Positions 35,700 to 44,083 of a stretch of DNA of 64,000 bases are shown piece by piece (within the stretch, counting starts at the first letter, position 1; each line of letters starts with the position of its first letter). Source of the DNA: an uncultured Fibrobacter sp. (lineage in GTDB: Bacteria; Fibrobacterota; Fibrobacteria; Fibrobacterales; Fibrobacteraceae); the NCBI RefSeq assembly GCF_947305105.1, contig NZ_CAMZCS010000016.1:1-64000 (forward strand), in the 5' to 3' direction. Position numbers and translations under genes: made by a program. Below the pieces are notes generated by a model, which was given only the letters and a program-made list of their open reading frames with translations, had not been told where the DNA came from and did no database searches.

Positions 35700-36233
35700 A
35701 TGAATACCGATGTAGAGAAACCTGCCGAAAATGCAGTCGAACGGGATATGCTCCCGTCCGAAATCATTTTCAACAACCTGAAAGAACTCGTGAAGGCGAA
35801 GAATACCGCTCACGAGTCCATGTTCAAGTTCCATTGGAAAAAAATATGGCCGTTCAACATGATATGGCCGCAGGTGGATTTTAACCGAATTGTCCGTTTC
35901 ATGGGCGAAATCGCCACGAATTGCAGACAACAAAAGAATCTTGTCGACGAAGCGAAGAAAAAGTCAAAACCATTTGAAGCAACGTTCTTGAAAGCGGTCC
36001 CCGCCTACCTTGACGCATTGGAAACATCCTGCGACAAACTTTCTGCCGCAGCCCAATGGAAGCAAGATTGGCTGGAACGCAAGGCCAAGGGGGGTGCCAG
36101 GCTCCGGAAGGATGTATCGGAGTATAACGCCCTGCTGAAAGATTACGAGAAGGCGCAAGGCGACCTCGTAAGGGCCGGAGCGTTTGTCCAGATGGGCTGG
36201 GGCGAAATCGTCCTTGCCAAGAAGGGCGCCTAA
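35700..36233 (+). CDS. Helical cytoplasmic protein, unknown
   Basis: 177 residues from ATG 35700. An upstream in-frame ATG at 35682 would overlap the -10 box, so the shorter form is preferred. There is no signal peptide or membrane helix. The protein is charged and helical, with a Trp-rich stretch (FHWKKIWPFNMIWPQVDF) in the first third and Lys/Ala-rich helices after it. No family recognised. The glycosyltransferase gene follows 18 nt later, so it probably heads that operon. Confidence 0.68.
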   Translation: MNTDVEKPAENAVERDMLPSEIIFNNLKELVKAKNTAHESMFKFHWKKIWPFNMIWPQVDFNRIVRFMGEIATNCRQQKNLVDEAKKKSKPFEATFLKAVPAYLDALETSCDKLSAAAQWKQDWLERKAKGGARLRKDVSEYNALLKDYEKAQGDLVRAGAFVQMGWGEIVLAKKGA

Positions 36234-36251
36234 GATTTTTTTGAGGTTGGT

Positions 36252-37238
36252 ATGCCGGAGATAACTGTCATTGTTCCCGTGTACAACACGGCCAAATATC
36301 TCGAACAATGCCTGCGGAGCATCGCAACGCAGACGTTCGGGAATTTTGAGGCCGTGGTTGTTGACGATGGCTCTACCGATGGCAGCCTCTCCATAGCGCA
36401 GTCCTTTGCAGAAAACGATTCGCGATTCAAAGTTTTCGAGCAAAAGAATGGCGGCCCGTCAAAAGCCCGCAACACCGGATTGAAACATGCTTCGGGTAAA
36501 TGGATTGTTTTTGTGGATAGCGACGATGTTGCAGCGCCGTCCATGTTGCACGACCTCCTTTTTGCGGCCAAAGCCTGCAAAACAAAAATTGCCTGCGGCA
36601 AAAAGCGCACGTTCAGCGGAGAACTGCATCATGGGGACATTCTCCCCACAAGCAAGACCAAACCGCGTGCCATTACCGCACCCAAAGCCGTCGAGCGGTG
36701 CCTGTACCAGAAAAACTTTCCTGATTATTCCCTTTGGAACAAGATATTCCGCGTGGAACTTTGGAAAGGCCGAAAACTCAAGGAAGGGACACTGTTCGAA
36801 GACTTGATTGCCGTCATTTCCATCTTCAATGAGGTGGACCGGATAGCCCTTGTGAACCGGACTTTGTACTATTACCGGAAACACCCCGATAGCGCGCTCG
36901 CCAATCAAGGGGGTATGAAAACGGCTGTTCTCCTCGACATTTGCGAAGACCTTTTCGACAAAGCGAGCGAAAACAAGGACGCCTTGGACAAGAAGGCTGC
37001 CCAGCGCATTTTAAAAGCAGCTGAGAACTCCCTGCTGAGTGCAGGATTCAGCATATTGATGCGCACTCCCGACACCGAGGAATTTTCCGAATACAGGAGC
37101 CGCGCTTGGCACTGGATCAACGCATTCCGCATGCAATGCCTCCTGGACGGGAATTCCAGAGTCCGCAACAAGGTGGCCGCCCTGTGTTCTTTTGGTGGCA
37201 TGAAGTTCCTGGAACTGGTCATGAAGAGGTTCGGATGA
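36252..37238 (+). CDS. Family 2 glycosyltransferase
   Basis: 328 residues. GT-A fold signature at the start (ITVIVPVYNTAKYLEQCLRS), nucleotide site VVVDDGSTDGS, acceptor-side NGGPSKARNTGLKHA and metal-binding FVDSDD. GAGG precedes the ATG at good spacing. The C-terminal ~100 residues are helical. Such enzymes add single sugars to a growing lipid-linked glycan at the inner membrane. Its stop overlaps the start of the GT32-like gene (ATGA), which indicates translational coupling. Confidence 0.92.
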   Translation: MPEITVIVPVYNTAKYLEQCLRSIATQTFGNFEAVVVDDGSTDGSLSIAQSFAENDSRFKVFEQKNGGPSKARNTGLKHASGKWIVFVDSDDVAAPSMLHDLLFAAKACKTKIACGKKRTFSGELHHGDILPTSKTKPRAITAPKAVERCLYQKNFPDYSLWNKIFRVELWKGRKLKEGTLFEDLIAVISIFNEVDRIALVNRTLYYYRKHPDSALANQGGMKTAVLLDICEDLFDKASENKDALDKKAAQRILKAAENSLLSAGFSILMRTPDTEEFSEYRSRAWHWINAFRMQCLLDGNSRVRNKVAALCSFGGMKFLELVMKRFG

Positions 37239-37978
37239 TTCCGAAAAAAATTCACTACTGCTGGTTTTCTGGAGAGCCTTACCCCGATAGCGTACAACGT
37301 TGCCTTGACAGTTGGCATAAATTCCTGCCCGATTTCGAATGGGTTCATTGGGATGCCGACAAAGCCCGCGCCACGGGAATCCCCTGGGTCGTAGAAGCGC
37401 TGGAACAAAAAAAATGGGCTTTCGCAGCCGATGCTGTGCGGCTATATGCACTGTACACCGAAGGGGGAATCTACCTCGACACCGACGTGGAAATTCTACG
37501 CCCCTTTGGCGACCTGCTAAAGCGCAGCGACTTTTTCGGTTATGAAAACGGTTCCAAGCGCATAGAAGGCGCCGTAATGGGAAGCGAACCGGAATGCAAA
37601 CCCATAAAAGCGGCACTCGAATTTTATCGTGAGCGACATTTTGAATATGTCGAAAACAAAATCGACGACATGGTGCTCCCCAAGATTCTCGCCGATGCTT
37701 TTGCGCCATTCCAAGAACTAGACATATTCCCTGAAGAAGCGTTCTCGCCCAAGAGCTACATCGACGGGAAAATCCGCTCTACCGATGCGACTTACTGCAT
37801 CCACCATTTCCAAAGCACTTGGCGCCCGGAATCCATACGTAAGGGAATCCAGCGCAGGCAAAAGTTGTTCAGCACGTTCCCGCGTCCCATTGCAAAAATC
37901 CTTTCCCTCCCCCTTTCGCTGTGGACAAATATCACAACGCTCGGCCTAGCCGGGACATTCAAAAAAATATTCCGCTAA
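37235..37978 (+). CDS. GT32-type glycosyltransferase (OCH1/capsular sugar transferase family)
   Basis: 247 residues from ATG 37235, which overlaps the stop of the preceding GT2 gene. An in-frame start 129 nt upstream lies inside that gene and was rejected. It begins with the family motif IPKKIHYCWFSGEPYPDSV, followed by the sugar-nucleotide DxD motif in EGGIYLDTDVEIL (residues ~86-97), preceded by FAADAVRLYALY. Its stop shares bases with the stop of the convergent GT2 gene at 37975 (CTAA), so there is no spacer. Confidence 0.9.
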   Translation: MIPKKIHYCWFSGEPYPDSVQRCLDSWHKFLPDFEWVHWDADKARATGIPWVVEALEQKKWAFAADAVRLYALYTEGGIYLDTDVEILRPFGDLLKRSDFFGYENGSKRIEGAVMGSEPECKPIKAALEFYRERHFEYVENKIDDMVLPKILADAFAPFQELDIFPEEAFSPKSYIDGKIRSTDATYCIHHFQSTWRPESIRKGIQRRQKLFSTFPRPIAKILSLPLSLWTNITTLGLAGTFKKIFR

Positions 37979-38919
37979 CGTTTGAGCAAAAAACGCGGAA
38001 TGAACAGCTTGGGGAACCGTTTCAAGAAAGGAAGCGAAAACGACCAAAGTTCCGGGAGGCGTTTCAACGCCTCTTTTTTTTCGGAATAGCACAAAGCCGA
38101 AAACCAGTGGGATTTCCAGATTTTAACCGCTTCCGGATAGAGCCGGTGGTTGCTGTACCGCGAAAGAACCTTCAAAAAGGTGCCGTACATCAACGCCCGA
38201 TCAGACGACATGTTGTCGCCATGGACACGATAGTAGCAGCACAGCGTAGGCAAAACAGGCAACGAGCCGTACTTGTAAAGGAACTTGAGCCACTGGGGAA
38301 AATCCTCGAAAGGATATTCAAGGTCGTAACCACCCATTTCGCGGAAAACATCTAGGCGAATCATCTCGGAGCAACCGTGGACTTCTCGCTTTCCGAGGAA
38401 GAACTCTTCAAAAGTGATTCGCGGGATAGAGCGCGTATATCGAGAATCAGGTTCATCACCATGGTTGCCATCGGCATCCATGAGAATAATTTGCCCAAAA
38501 CAAATCGGGTCTTCGGGATGCGATTCCAGATAGTTGGCCTGGGCAGCAAGCCTACCTGCAGGCATAATATCGTCAGAAGCAAACGAACAAAAATATTTCC
38601 CGCGAGCAAGCGAAAGGAGTTCGCTCATGGTTGCCATGAGGCCCTTGTTTTCACGATGGATATAGGTAAAACCAAGTTCCGCCTGCAACCGTTCCAAAAT
38701 CTCCGGCGAAGAATCTGAGCTGCCGTCGTCAATGACGATGAGTTCAAAAGCGACGCCTTTCTGCTCCATCACAGAGCGTACCGACGCCTCGATATATTTC
38801 TCATGGTTGTAACTGGCAAGCAAAACCGACACGAGTGGCGGGAGTTCCCGCTGTTCCGTTTCAACGCCCTGCGCAAAAGCCTTCACATAGACATTCTCTG
38901 TCATCTTTTCGGCAAACAT
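37975..38919 (-). CDS. Family 2 glycosyltransferase
   Basis: About 314 residues. The start is uncertain: GTG 38940, ATG 38919 and ATG 38904 are all in frame and none has a clear ribosome site; ATG 38919 is used. Core motifs: VSVLLASYNHEKYIEASVRS, LIVIDDGSSDSSPE, KGLMATMSELLSLARGKYF and the metal site SFASDDIMPAGR. A likely acceptor-specific part follows. It is last of the minus-strand polysaccharide operon, next to the Wzx-like gene, and converges on the GT32-like gene with overlapping stops. Confidence 0.9.
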   Translation of the reverse strand: MFAEKMTENVYVKAFAQGVETEQRELPPLVSVLLASYNHEKYIEASVRSVMEQKGVAFELIVIDDGSSDSSPEILERLQAELGFTYIHRENKGLMATMSELLSLARGKYFCSFASDDIMPAGRLAAQANYLESHPEDPICFGQIILMDADGNHGDEPDSRYTRSIPRITFEEFFLGKREVHGCSEMIRLDVFREMGGYDLEYPFEDFPQWLKFLYKYGSLPVLPTLCCYYRVHGDNMSSDRALMYGTFLKVLSRYSNHRLYPEAVKIWKSHWFSALCYSEKKEALKRLPELWSFSLPFLKRFPKLFIPRFLLKR

Positions 38920-38924
38920 GTTCG

Positions 38925-40193
38925 TTATGGAGTATTCCACTTGAGCCTCCCGACAGAGATGGCAAGAGCGATAGCTGTCACGAAGTTTTCAAGGGCATAG
39001 GCAAGCATGGGGCCTTGCATTTCAAACAGACGGAGGCCAACAAACGTGGCAACAGCAAATAGCAAATTCGCACCCACCTCGATGATGAGGAAAAGCGTTG
39101 TTTCGCGACGGGCAATCAACACCATACCAAAACACCATCCACCCGAACGGAAGAAATCGCCCAGAAGCTGTATCGGCATATAATCCGCTGCAGGCGCATA
39201 GCTCCCCGAAAGGAGGATCGCCACGACAAGACTCCGGCCAAAATAAAGCGCAATACAAAAAACAAGCGTAAAGCCCATCATGCGAGCAAAAACCGGATAA
39301 AATTCCTTGCGGAAATTTTCTAGAGTCATTTCGCGACGGATACGCGGCAGAATGAGCACACCAAGAATCGCCGAGAAAATCGATGCGAAAAAGTCAGAAA
39401 TCTTGTAGACGCCTTGCCAAATACCGGCAGCGTTCCAACCGAGTTCAGAGCCCACAAGTGAGCGTACGAACATGAGAACGAGTGGTGCGACAATCATCGG
39501 CACAAGCCCCATGACCGCATAAGACAGCCATGGGCCGCGAATATCCAAAACCGATTGCCTGAACGTCTTGACATTGAACCCGGCACGCGATGCGACACGG
39601 GCCGCAAAGAAGCCAGCCACCACAGACTGCGTGGCTATAATGGAGAGTACAGAAAGGCGCCCCGTATAAAGGAAGAATGCCACCCAAAGCATCTGGAACA
39701 GCGAGGCGACAATCTGAATAAGGGCCCAGCGCCGGACAAGCCCAAGACCGTTCATCACCGAAGAACAAATGGTGACGATGTTTGTTGCAAGGATTCCCGG
39801 GAGCGCAAACAAGATAGCCGCCTGCGCAAGGCGCGGATGCACGCCCGGCAACATTTTTTCAAGCGGAGCCACAAAGCAGAAAATCGCCGCTGCGACGCAA
39901 GTGAATACCGTCGCAAAAGTCGTGAGGCGGAAGCCTCCGCGCCAAACGCCGTGCAGGTTTTTGAGATTGTCCTTGTTCTGTGCGGTAAGGCTCACCCAGC
40001 CGTTCTGCATGGCAAGGCTAGATGTCGCCTGCCCGACGTTCATCCAGTTCATGAACTGGCCCACGCAGGCAAAGGCCGCAGGCGGCAAAAAAACAGCCAG
40101 CAATTTATTGATGACAAAAGCACGGAGCGTGTTGAAGAGGGTCACCGAACCCGAGCCAAAAAACAGCTTCCAGATTTTTGAAGACTGATCCAC
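38925..40193 (-). CDS. Wzx-like polysaccharide flippase
   Basis: 422 residues with about 12 membrane segments, start GTG 40193 with AGGCGG upstream. The N-terminus (FGSGSVTLFNTLRAFVINKL) and the pattern of charged residues at helix ends resemble O-antigen translocases of the MOP superfamily, which move undecaprenyl-PP-linked repeat units across the inner membrane. It lies 2 nt after the acetyltransferase gene and overlaps or touches the GT2 gene, so it belongs to the same operon. No Wzy or Wzz is visible in the window. Confidence 0.85.
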   Translation of the reverse strand: MDQSSKIWKLFFGSGSVTLFNTLRAFVINKLLAVFLPPAAFACVGQFMNWMNVGQATSSLAMQNGWVSLTAQNKDNLKNLHGVWRGGFRLTTFATVFTCVAAAIFCFVAPLEKMLPGVHPRLAQAAILFALPGILATNIVTICSSVMNGLGLVRRWALIQIVASLFQMLWVAFFLYTGRLSVLSIIATQSVVAGFFAARVASRAGFNVKTFRQSVLDIRGPWLSYAVMGLVPMIVAPLVLMFVRSLVGSELGWNAAGIWQGVYKISDFFASIFSAILGVLILPRIRREMTLENFRKEFYPVFARMMGFTLVFCIALYFGRSLVVAILLSGSYAPAADYMPIQLLGDFFRSGGWCFGMVLIARRETTLFLIIEVGANLLFAVATFVGLRLFEMQGPMLAYALENFVTAIALAISVGRLKWNTP

Positions 40194-40195
40194 CG

Positions 40196-40771
40196 TTAAC
40201 CGCCTATTTCCCGGATGACTTTTGCCGGGACGCCACCGATGACGACATTCGCCGGAAACTCGCCCGAAACGACGGCACCCGCGGCCACTACAGAATTTTT
40301 ACCGATAACCGTTCCCTTGAGGATAGTCACGCGGTCGCCAATCCAAACGTTGTCTTCAATTACGACCTTCCCCGTCTTAGGAGTCCCGCCGATGCGTTTT
40401 TCAGGATCGATTTCATGGAAATCGCTATCGAGAATGGTCACGGAAGAACCCACGAGAACGTTGTCACCTATTTCTATTCCTTCGCCTTCGGAAACCGCAC
40501 TGAAGCGGTTGCAAATTTGGCAACCCTTACCGATCGTTATCGAAGATTCTCTATTACGCGGGTTTAAAAACACGTAAGATGTCCAAAAATCCGCATCCTC
40601 GATAAAGCCAAAGCTGGTTCCCTCGCCCACGACAATGTCGCCCTTGCCTTCACAGAGTACGGGGGCAATGGAGCGGAACTTACCTTTGGGTTTTGCGGTC
40701 GATATACTCTTGTAAAAGCATACGCGCGAGGTACGTACCAGCTTGCGGATAATTCTAGCACACAAACTCAT
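40196..40771 (-). CDS. Left-handed beta-helix acetyltransferase (possibly FdtC-like)
   Basis: 191 residues. Hexapeptide repeats run from ~45 to the end (GEGIEIGDNVLVGSSVTILD; VVIEDNVWIGDRVTILKGTV; IGKNSVVAAGAVVSG), with the closing GGVPAKVIREIG of the family. The catalytic His is likely in DSDFHEIDP. These trimeric enzymes acetylate sugars or nucleotide sugars. Its place after an FdtB-like aminotransferase and FdtA-like isomerases suggests N-acetylation of a 3-amino-3,6-dideoxyhexose, but O-acetylation of the glycan is also possible. It overlaps the aminotransferase gene by 17 nt. Confidence 0.88.
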   Translation of the reverse strand: MSLCARIIRKLVRTSRVCFYKSISTAKPKGKFRSIAPVLCEGKGDIVVGEGTSFGFIEDADFWTSYVFLNPRNRESSITIGKGCQICNRFSAVSEGEGIEIGDNVLVGSSVTILDSDFHEIDPEKRIGGTPKTGKVVIEDNVWIGDRVTILKGTVIGKNSVVAAGAVVSGEFPANVVIGGVPAKVIREIGG

Positions 40772-41951
40772 TCAATGCTCCAATAATTTCAGAAACTTCA
40801 TCATCCGTAAGCACCTGCGACACGGGAATACTGATGATGGTGTCGGCCATCGCCTCCGTAATCGGGAACTTCGCAGAAAGCCCACTCGTGGGCAACAGGA
40901 AATTCGCCCCATCGGGTCGAGTCGCATAAGCTTCTTGCAAATGCGGAGGAATCGGATAAAAGACTAGCGTCCCGATGCCACGGGTTTCAAGAAACTTTTG
41001 CAGCGCATCGCGAATAGCGCGGTCCGGAGTGCGAATCGTGAATACGTGCCACACGTGCTCATGCGGGTCGGCAGGAATTTCGGGAAGGAGAATCAGCGGG
41101 TTCTTCACCTCGCTACAGTAGCGGGCAGCGATTTCGCGACGACGTGCATTCCACGCATCAAGATGCGGGAGTTTCGCAAGCAAGAAGGCCGCCTGAATTT
41201 CGTCGAGGCGGGAATTGACTCCGCGATACTTGTTCACGTACTTCTTTTCGGAGCCGTAATTGCCGAGCATCCGCACCACATTGGCTAGTTCCGCGTCGTC
41301 GGTTACGACCACACCCGCATCGCCGAGCGCCCCGAGGTTTTTCGTTGGGTAAAAACTGTAAGCAATGGCGGCACTTTTTACAACCTTTCTCTCGTCTCTC
41401 GTCTCGGTTGGTGAGCTTGTCGAACCACGTCTCTCGTCTAAAAATGCTCCGTGAGATTGCGCTGCATCTTCGAAAACAAGCAATCCGCATTCGCTGGCAA
41501 ATTTCCAGATAGCAGGCATATCTGCAAGCCTACCATACAAGTGAACCGCCAAGATTCCACGCGTTTTTTCTGTACACGCATCCGCCAGTTTCGCCGGATC
41601 GATATTGAAAGTCTTTTCATCGGGTTCAACAAGCACCGGGACAAGGCCCGCTGCATTCACAGCCAGGACCGTCGCGATATACGTATTCGCCGGCACCAAG
41701 ATTTCGTCACCAGGATTGAGCCACCCGAGTTCAATGGAAGCACGAAGCATCAGCGTCAGCGCATCGAGACCATTCCCGACACCCACGCCATGGGCAAACC
41801 CGCAATAAGAAGCGAATTCCTTCTCGAACTTTTCACAGTAAGAACCGCGAATGTACCATCCCGATTCCACGACTGCCGAGGCTGCCTCTTTCAAGGCATC
41901 CATATAGGGAGCGTTCACCTGCTTCAAGTCCAAAAAGGGAATCTTCATCAT
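40755..41951 (-). CDS. DegT/DnrJ/EryC1 sugar aminotransferase (FdtB-like) with repeat-derived insert
   Basis: 398 residues. A PLP enzyme that aminates keto-sugar nucleotides. Motifs: VGNGLDALTLMLRA, GDEILVPANTYIATVLAVNA, DAAQSHGA and the PLP lysine Lys204 in FYPTKNLGALGDAG. Between HGA and the AYSFYPTKN segment there is an extended hydrophilic loop of ~24 residues (FLDERRGSTSSPTETRDERK onward), about twice the usual length, encoded by the heptamer array at 41390-41438. The frame is intact, so the protein may still work. Its start overlaps the stop of the FdtA-like gene by 4 nt. Confidence 0.9.
   Translation of the reverse strand: MMKIPFLDLKQVNAPYMDALKEAASAVVESGWYIRGSYCEKFEKEFASYCGFAHGVGVGNGLDALTLMLRASIELGWLNPGDEILVPANTYIATVLAVNAAGLVPVLVEPDEKTFNIDPAKLADACTEKTRGILAVHLYGRLADMPAIWKFASECGLLVFEDAAQSHGAFLDERRGSTSSPTETRDERKVVKSAAIAYSFYPTKNLGALGDAGVVVTDDAELANVVRMLGNYGSEKKYVNKYRGVNSRLDEIQAAFLLAKLPHLDAWNARRREIAARYCSEVKNPLILLPEIPADPHEHVWHVFTIRTPDRAIRDALQKFLETRGIGTLVFYPIPPHLQEAYATRPDGANFLLPTSGLSAKFPITEAMADTIISIPVSQVLTDDEVSEIIGALNEFVC
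41390..41438. repeat. Heptamer array inside the aminotransferase gene
   Basis: 49 nt in seven-base phase: TCTCGTC, TCTCGTC, TCGGTTG, GTGAGCT, TGTCGAA, CCACGTC, TCTCGTC. The TCTCGTC units are the reverse complement of GAGACGA, close to the GAGACTA units at 2504-2524. The middle part (GGTTGGTGAGCTTGTCGAACC) is an imperfect palindrome of REP-like type. Confidence 0.7.
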
Positions 41952-42385
41952 TCATGCCCCTTCTTGAACTTGAGGTAATCGCCGTAATCGCGCCAGTAGT
42001 CGTTTTCGTTGAATTCGTGCGAAGTGAGCACCAAGCAAATAGAACCCGAAGAGAATCCCAGTTCCTCGGCCCAGACTCCAGGCGGAATGTGCAACCCGAA
42101 ATACGGGCGGTCAAGGCGGTAGACCTTCTCGTTTTCACCATCGGAAACCTTCACATCGAAGGCGCCGCTCGCCGCCACCAACAACTGGTGGCATTCCTTG
42201 TGGGCATGGCCGCCACGCGTCACGCCACCGGGAATATCGTACAGGTAAAACACGCGCTTGATATCGAAGGGGACCTCCTTCGAGTTCTGGATAGGCGTCA
42301 GACTCCCCGAACGTTCGCTAATCCTCGGGAGTTCAATGAGCGAGCACATGCCAATGTTGGCGTTCTTCAAATCCTGCTCGTTCAT
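41948..42385 (-). CDS. FdtA/QdtA-type sugar 3,4-ketoisomerase
   Basis: 145 residues, WxcM-like cupin. It converts dTDP-4-keto-6-deoxyglucose to the 3-keto isomer ahead of amination by an FdtB-type enzyme. Family signature: RVFYLYDIPGGVTRGGHAHK followed by ECHQLLVAASGAFDV, with the His-Ala-His-Lys motif complete. The C-terminus FNENDYWRDYGDYLKF is also typical. Overlaps of 4 nt with both neighbours show a tight operon. Whether the product has the galacto (Fdt) or gluco (Qdt) configuration cannot be decided from sequence. No rmlA or rmlB is in the window. Confidence 0.9.
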   Translation of the reverse strand: MNEQDLKNANIGMCSLIELPRISERSGSLTPIQNSKEVPFDIKRVFYLYDIPGGVTRGGHAHKECHQLLVAASGAFDVKVSDGENEKVYRLDRPYFGLHIPPGVWAEELGFSSGSICLVLTSHEFNENDYWRDYGDYLKFKKGHE

Positions 42386-42795
42386 TTTTTCACCTCGCGG
42401 ATAAATTCGTCAAAATCACGGATATAGTCTTCTTCGGAAAAATCCGACGACGAAACGACAAGCGCAAGCGAATTGGTCGAGAAATTGTCAAGAGTCCTAA
42501 AGTGCATCGGCGGCAGATAGAGTCCATAATAGGAACGCGAAAGCGAATAGCGTTTTTCTTCGACGCCGTCGTGTACAACCACGTCAAAGCTGCCCGAAAG
42601 CGCAACGATAAATTCCTTTTCTGTCTTGAACGCATGGCTCCCGCGCAGGCAACCACCCGGCACGTCGTAAATCCAATAAGTGCGCCGGATTTCAAAGGGA
42701 ATGTGCTTGCCCGATTCCAAAAAGCTCAAATTGCCCCGTTCGTCAAGGAACTTGGGCAACTGGACAATCTGCGCTTTTTCTTCAAAATTCGGCAT
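42382..42795 (-). CDS. Second FdtA/WxcM-like cupin, diverged active site
   Basis: 137 residues, a paralogue of the next gene. It keeps the fold pattern (RRTYWIYDVPGGCLRGSHAF, then FIVALSGSFDVVVHDG) and the C-terminal FSEEDYIRDFDEF. The GGHAHKECHQ motif reads GSHAFKTEKE, so the second His of the His-Ala-His motif is Phe and the following His is absent. It may have another substrate or act as a partner of the intact copy. It is first of the minus-strand operon. TATATT lies 11 nt upstream of its ATG. Confidence 0.85.
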   Translation of the reverse strand: MPNFEEKAQIVQLPKFLDERGNLSFLESGKHIPFEIRRTYWIYDVPGGCLRGSHAFKTEKEFIVALSGSFDVVVHDGVEEKRYSLSRSYYGLYLPPMHFRTLDNFSTNSLALVVSSSDFSEEDYIRDFDEFIREVKK

Positions 42796-42834
42796 AATAC
42801 GAAAGTAATATACAAATTTCTCAGGATGTGGGGT

Positions 42835-42876
42835 GTGGTTAGGATTTAGGATCTAGGATTTAGGGGCTAGGGGAAT
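42835..42876. repeat. Heptamer repeat, six units (GGATTTA family)
   Basis: GTGGTTA, GGATTTA, GGATCTA, GGATTTA, GGGGCTA, GGGGAAT in uninterrupted phase, in the divergent spacer between the polysaccharide operon and the GNAT-like gene. Confidence 0.75.
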
Positions 42877-42993
42877 GCGGAGTTTTAGGCGAAAGAAAAG
42901 CGGCCAGGATCTAGGGAATGTCATGCCCGCTAGAAGGGGTGGTGAGCAACGATAGTGCGAGCCAGGGGAAGGCTTTCCCCTCAAACCCCATCA

Positions 42994-43028
42994 CTCACAG
43001 CTCATGGCTCACTGCTCACGGCTCACAG
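42994..43028. repeat. Heptamer repeat, five CTCAYNG units
   Basis: CTCACAG, CTCATGG, CTCACTG, CTCACGG, CTCACAG: the reverse complement of the CNRTGAG array at 2448-2496, with the same two variable positions. It ends 22 nt before the -10 box of the next gene. Confidence 0.8.
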
Positions 43029-43050
43029 CTTTCCGTCGGGCAAATTTTTG

Positions 43051-43056
43051 TATCTT
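43051..43056 (+). promoter_or_regulatory. -10 box of the GNAT/FemAB-like gene
   Basis: TATCTT ends 6 nt before ATG 43063; there is no Shine-Dalgarno sequence. Confidence 0.45.
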
Positions 43057-43062
43057 TATCGC

Positions 43063-44025
43063 ATGTTCAGTGTTTTACCGTACGATTCGCACCTAGAAGC
43101 GCGTTGGGACCGGTTCGTGATGAGCGAATCGGTGAACGGCACGTTTTTGCAGACCAGACGGTTCCTGAACTACCATCCGCAGGGCCGTTTCAAGGACGCC
43201 TCGTTCTTGCTGGAATCGAGCGGCACCATCGTGGCCGCATTCCCCGGCAACTTGACCGATGCAGGCGAATGGATTTCGCATCAGGGTTCCACCTTCGGCG
43301 GACCCGTGATTTCCAAGAATTTCTATACCGCAGAACGGATCATGCACATCATTGAATGTGCAGAGGAATACCTGAAGGGCATCTGTAAAAAAATCAAGAT
43401 GCGCCCGACATCGAGCCTCTTCGCCCTAGATTCGACAGCCCTCCTGGAATACACCCTGGAGCACCGCGGTTACAGGAGACAGACCGAATTGAGCGCCGTA
43501 TGCACGCTCGATGCGAGTACCGACCCGCTCGAGAACTGCGAAAAAACTTGCCGTTCGGTATTCCGCAAGTCGCTTCCGCACAATCTCGAATACCGCGACA
43601 TGACCGATGCGGAGATGCCCGAATTCTACAGGCACTTGTGCATCTCGAAGGCAAAGTACAACGTGAAGCCCGTACACACGCTCGAAGAACTGCTAGACTT
43701 GCGACACAACCGCATCGCACAAGAAGTCAAGTTCCGTGCCCTTTGGGAAGGCGGAACGTTTGTCGCCGGGATGATGCTATTTGATTTCAAACAAGCTAAC
43801 GTCCGACATGCGCAATACATCGCCCCGAACGAAGAAATCCGCGAGTTCCACCCGACAACCGCCATGTACGTGAACGTCATGCGCGAAGCCGCTCACGATG
43901 GCTTTAAGAAGTTCTCGTGGGGAATCTCGACCGAAAACTGCGGCGAATACCTGAACCTACCCCTGTTCAAGTTCAAGGAATCGCTCGGAGCCAAGGCCTC
44001 TCTGAACCTGATTTACAGCATATAG
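43063..44025 (+). CDS. FemAB/GNAT-like acyltransferase
   Basis: 320 residues from ATG 43063. A longer frame would translate the heptamer repeat upstream and was rejected. It has two GNAT-like halves, as in FemAB and Acetyltransf_6 proteins: the first with HQGSTFGGPVISKNF, the second with VKFRALWEGGTFVAGMMLFDF and HPTTAMYVNVMREAAHDGFKKFSWGIST. Related proteins transfer amino acids or acyl groups in glycan or peptidoglycan building. Position next to the polysaccharide operon suggests modification of a sugar or lipid-linked intermediate; this is inferred. Confidence 0.78.
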   Translation: MFSVLPYDSHLEARWDRFVMSESVNGTFLQTRRFLNYHPQGRFKDASFLLESSGTIVAAFPGNLTDAGEWISHQGSTFGGPVISKNFYTAERIMHIIECAEEYLKGICKKIKMRPTSSLFALDSTALLEYTLEHRGYRRQTELSAVCTLDASTDPLENCEKTCRSVFRKSLPHNLEYRDMTDAEMPEFYRHLCISKAKYNVKPVHTLEELLDLRHNRIAQEVKFRALWEGGTFVAGMMLFDFKQANVRHAQYIAPNEEIREFHPTTAMYVNVMREAAHDGFKKFSWGISTENCGEYLNLPLFKFKESLGAKASLNLIYSI

Positions 44026-44048
44026 CCAACCATAGCCAGAAACTATAA

Positions 44049-44076
44049 TTAGCAGCGACCATCTTTTTACTATATT
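44049..44076 (+). promoter_or_regulatory. Promoter of the metX-metW fusion gene
   Basis: TTAGCA (44049-44054), a 16-nt spacer, and TATATT (44071-44076). The -10 box ends 7 nt before ATG 44084, so the transcript should be leaderless. An alternative ATG at 44078 lies one base after the box and is unlikely. Confidence 0.55.
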
Positions 44077-44083
44077 TATGCAT

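Noticed and set aside
38377-38718. Plus-strand frames opposite the GT2 gene at 37975-38919
   Set aside because: Shadows of a glycosyltransferase with all core motifs.
42955-43062. N-terminal extension of the GNAT/FemAB-like gene
   Set aside because: It would translate the CTCAYNG repeat; the -10 box 6 nt before ATG 43063 sets the start.
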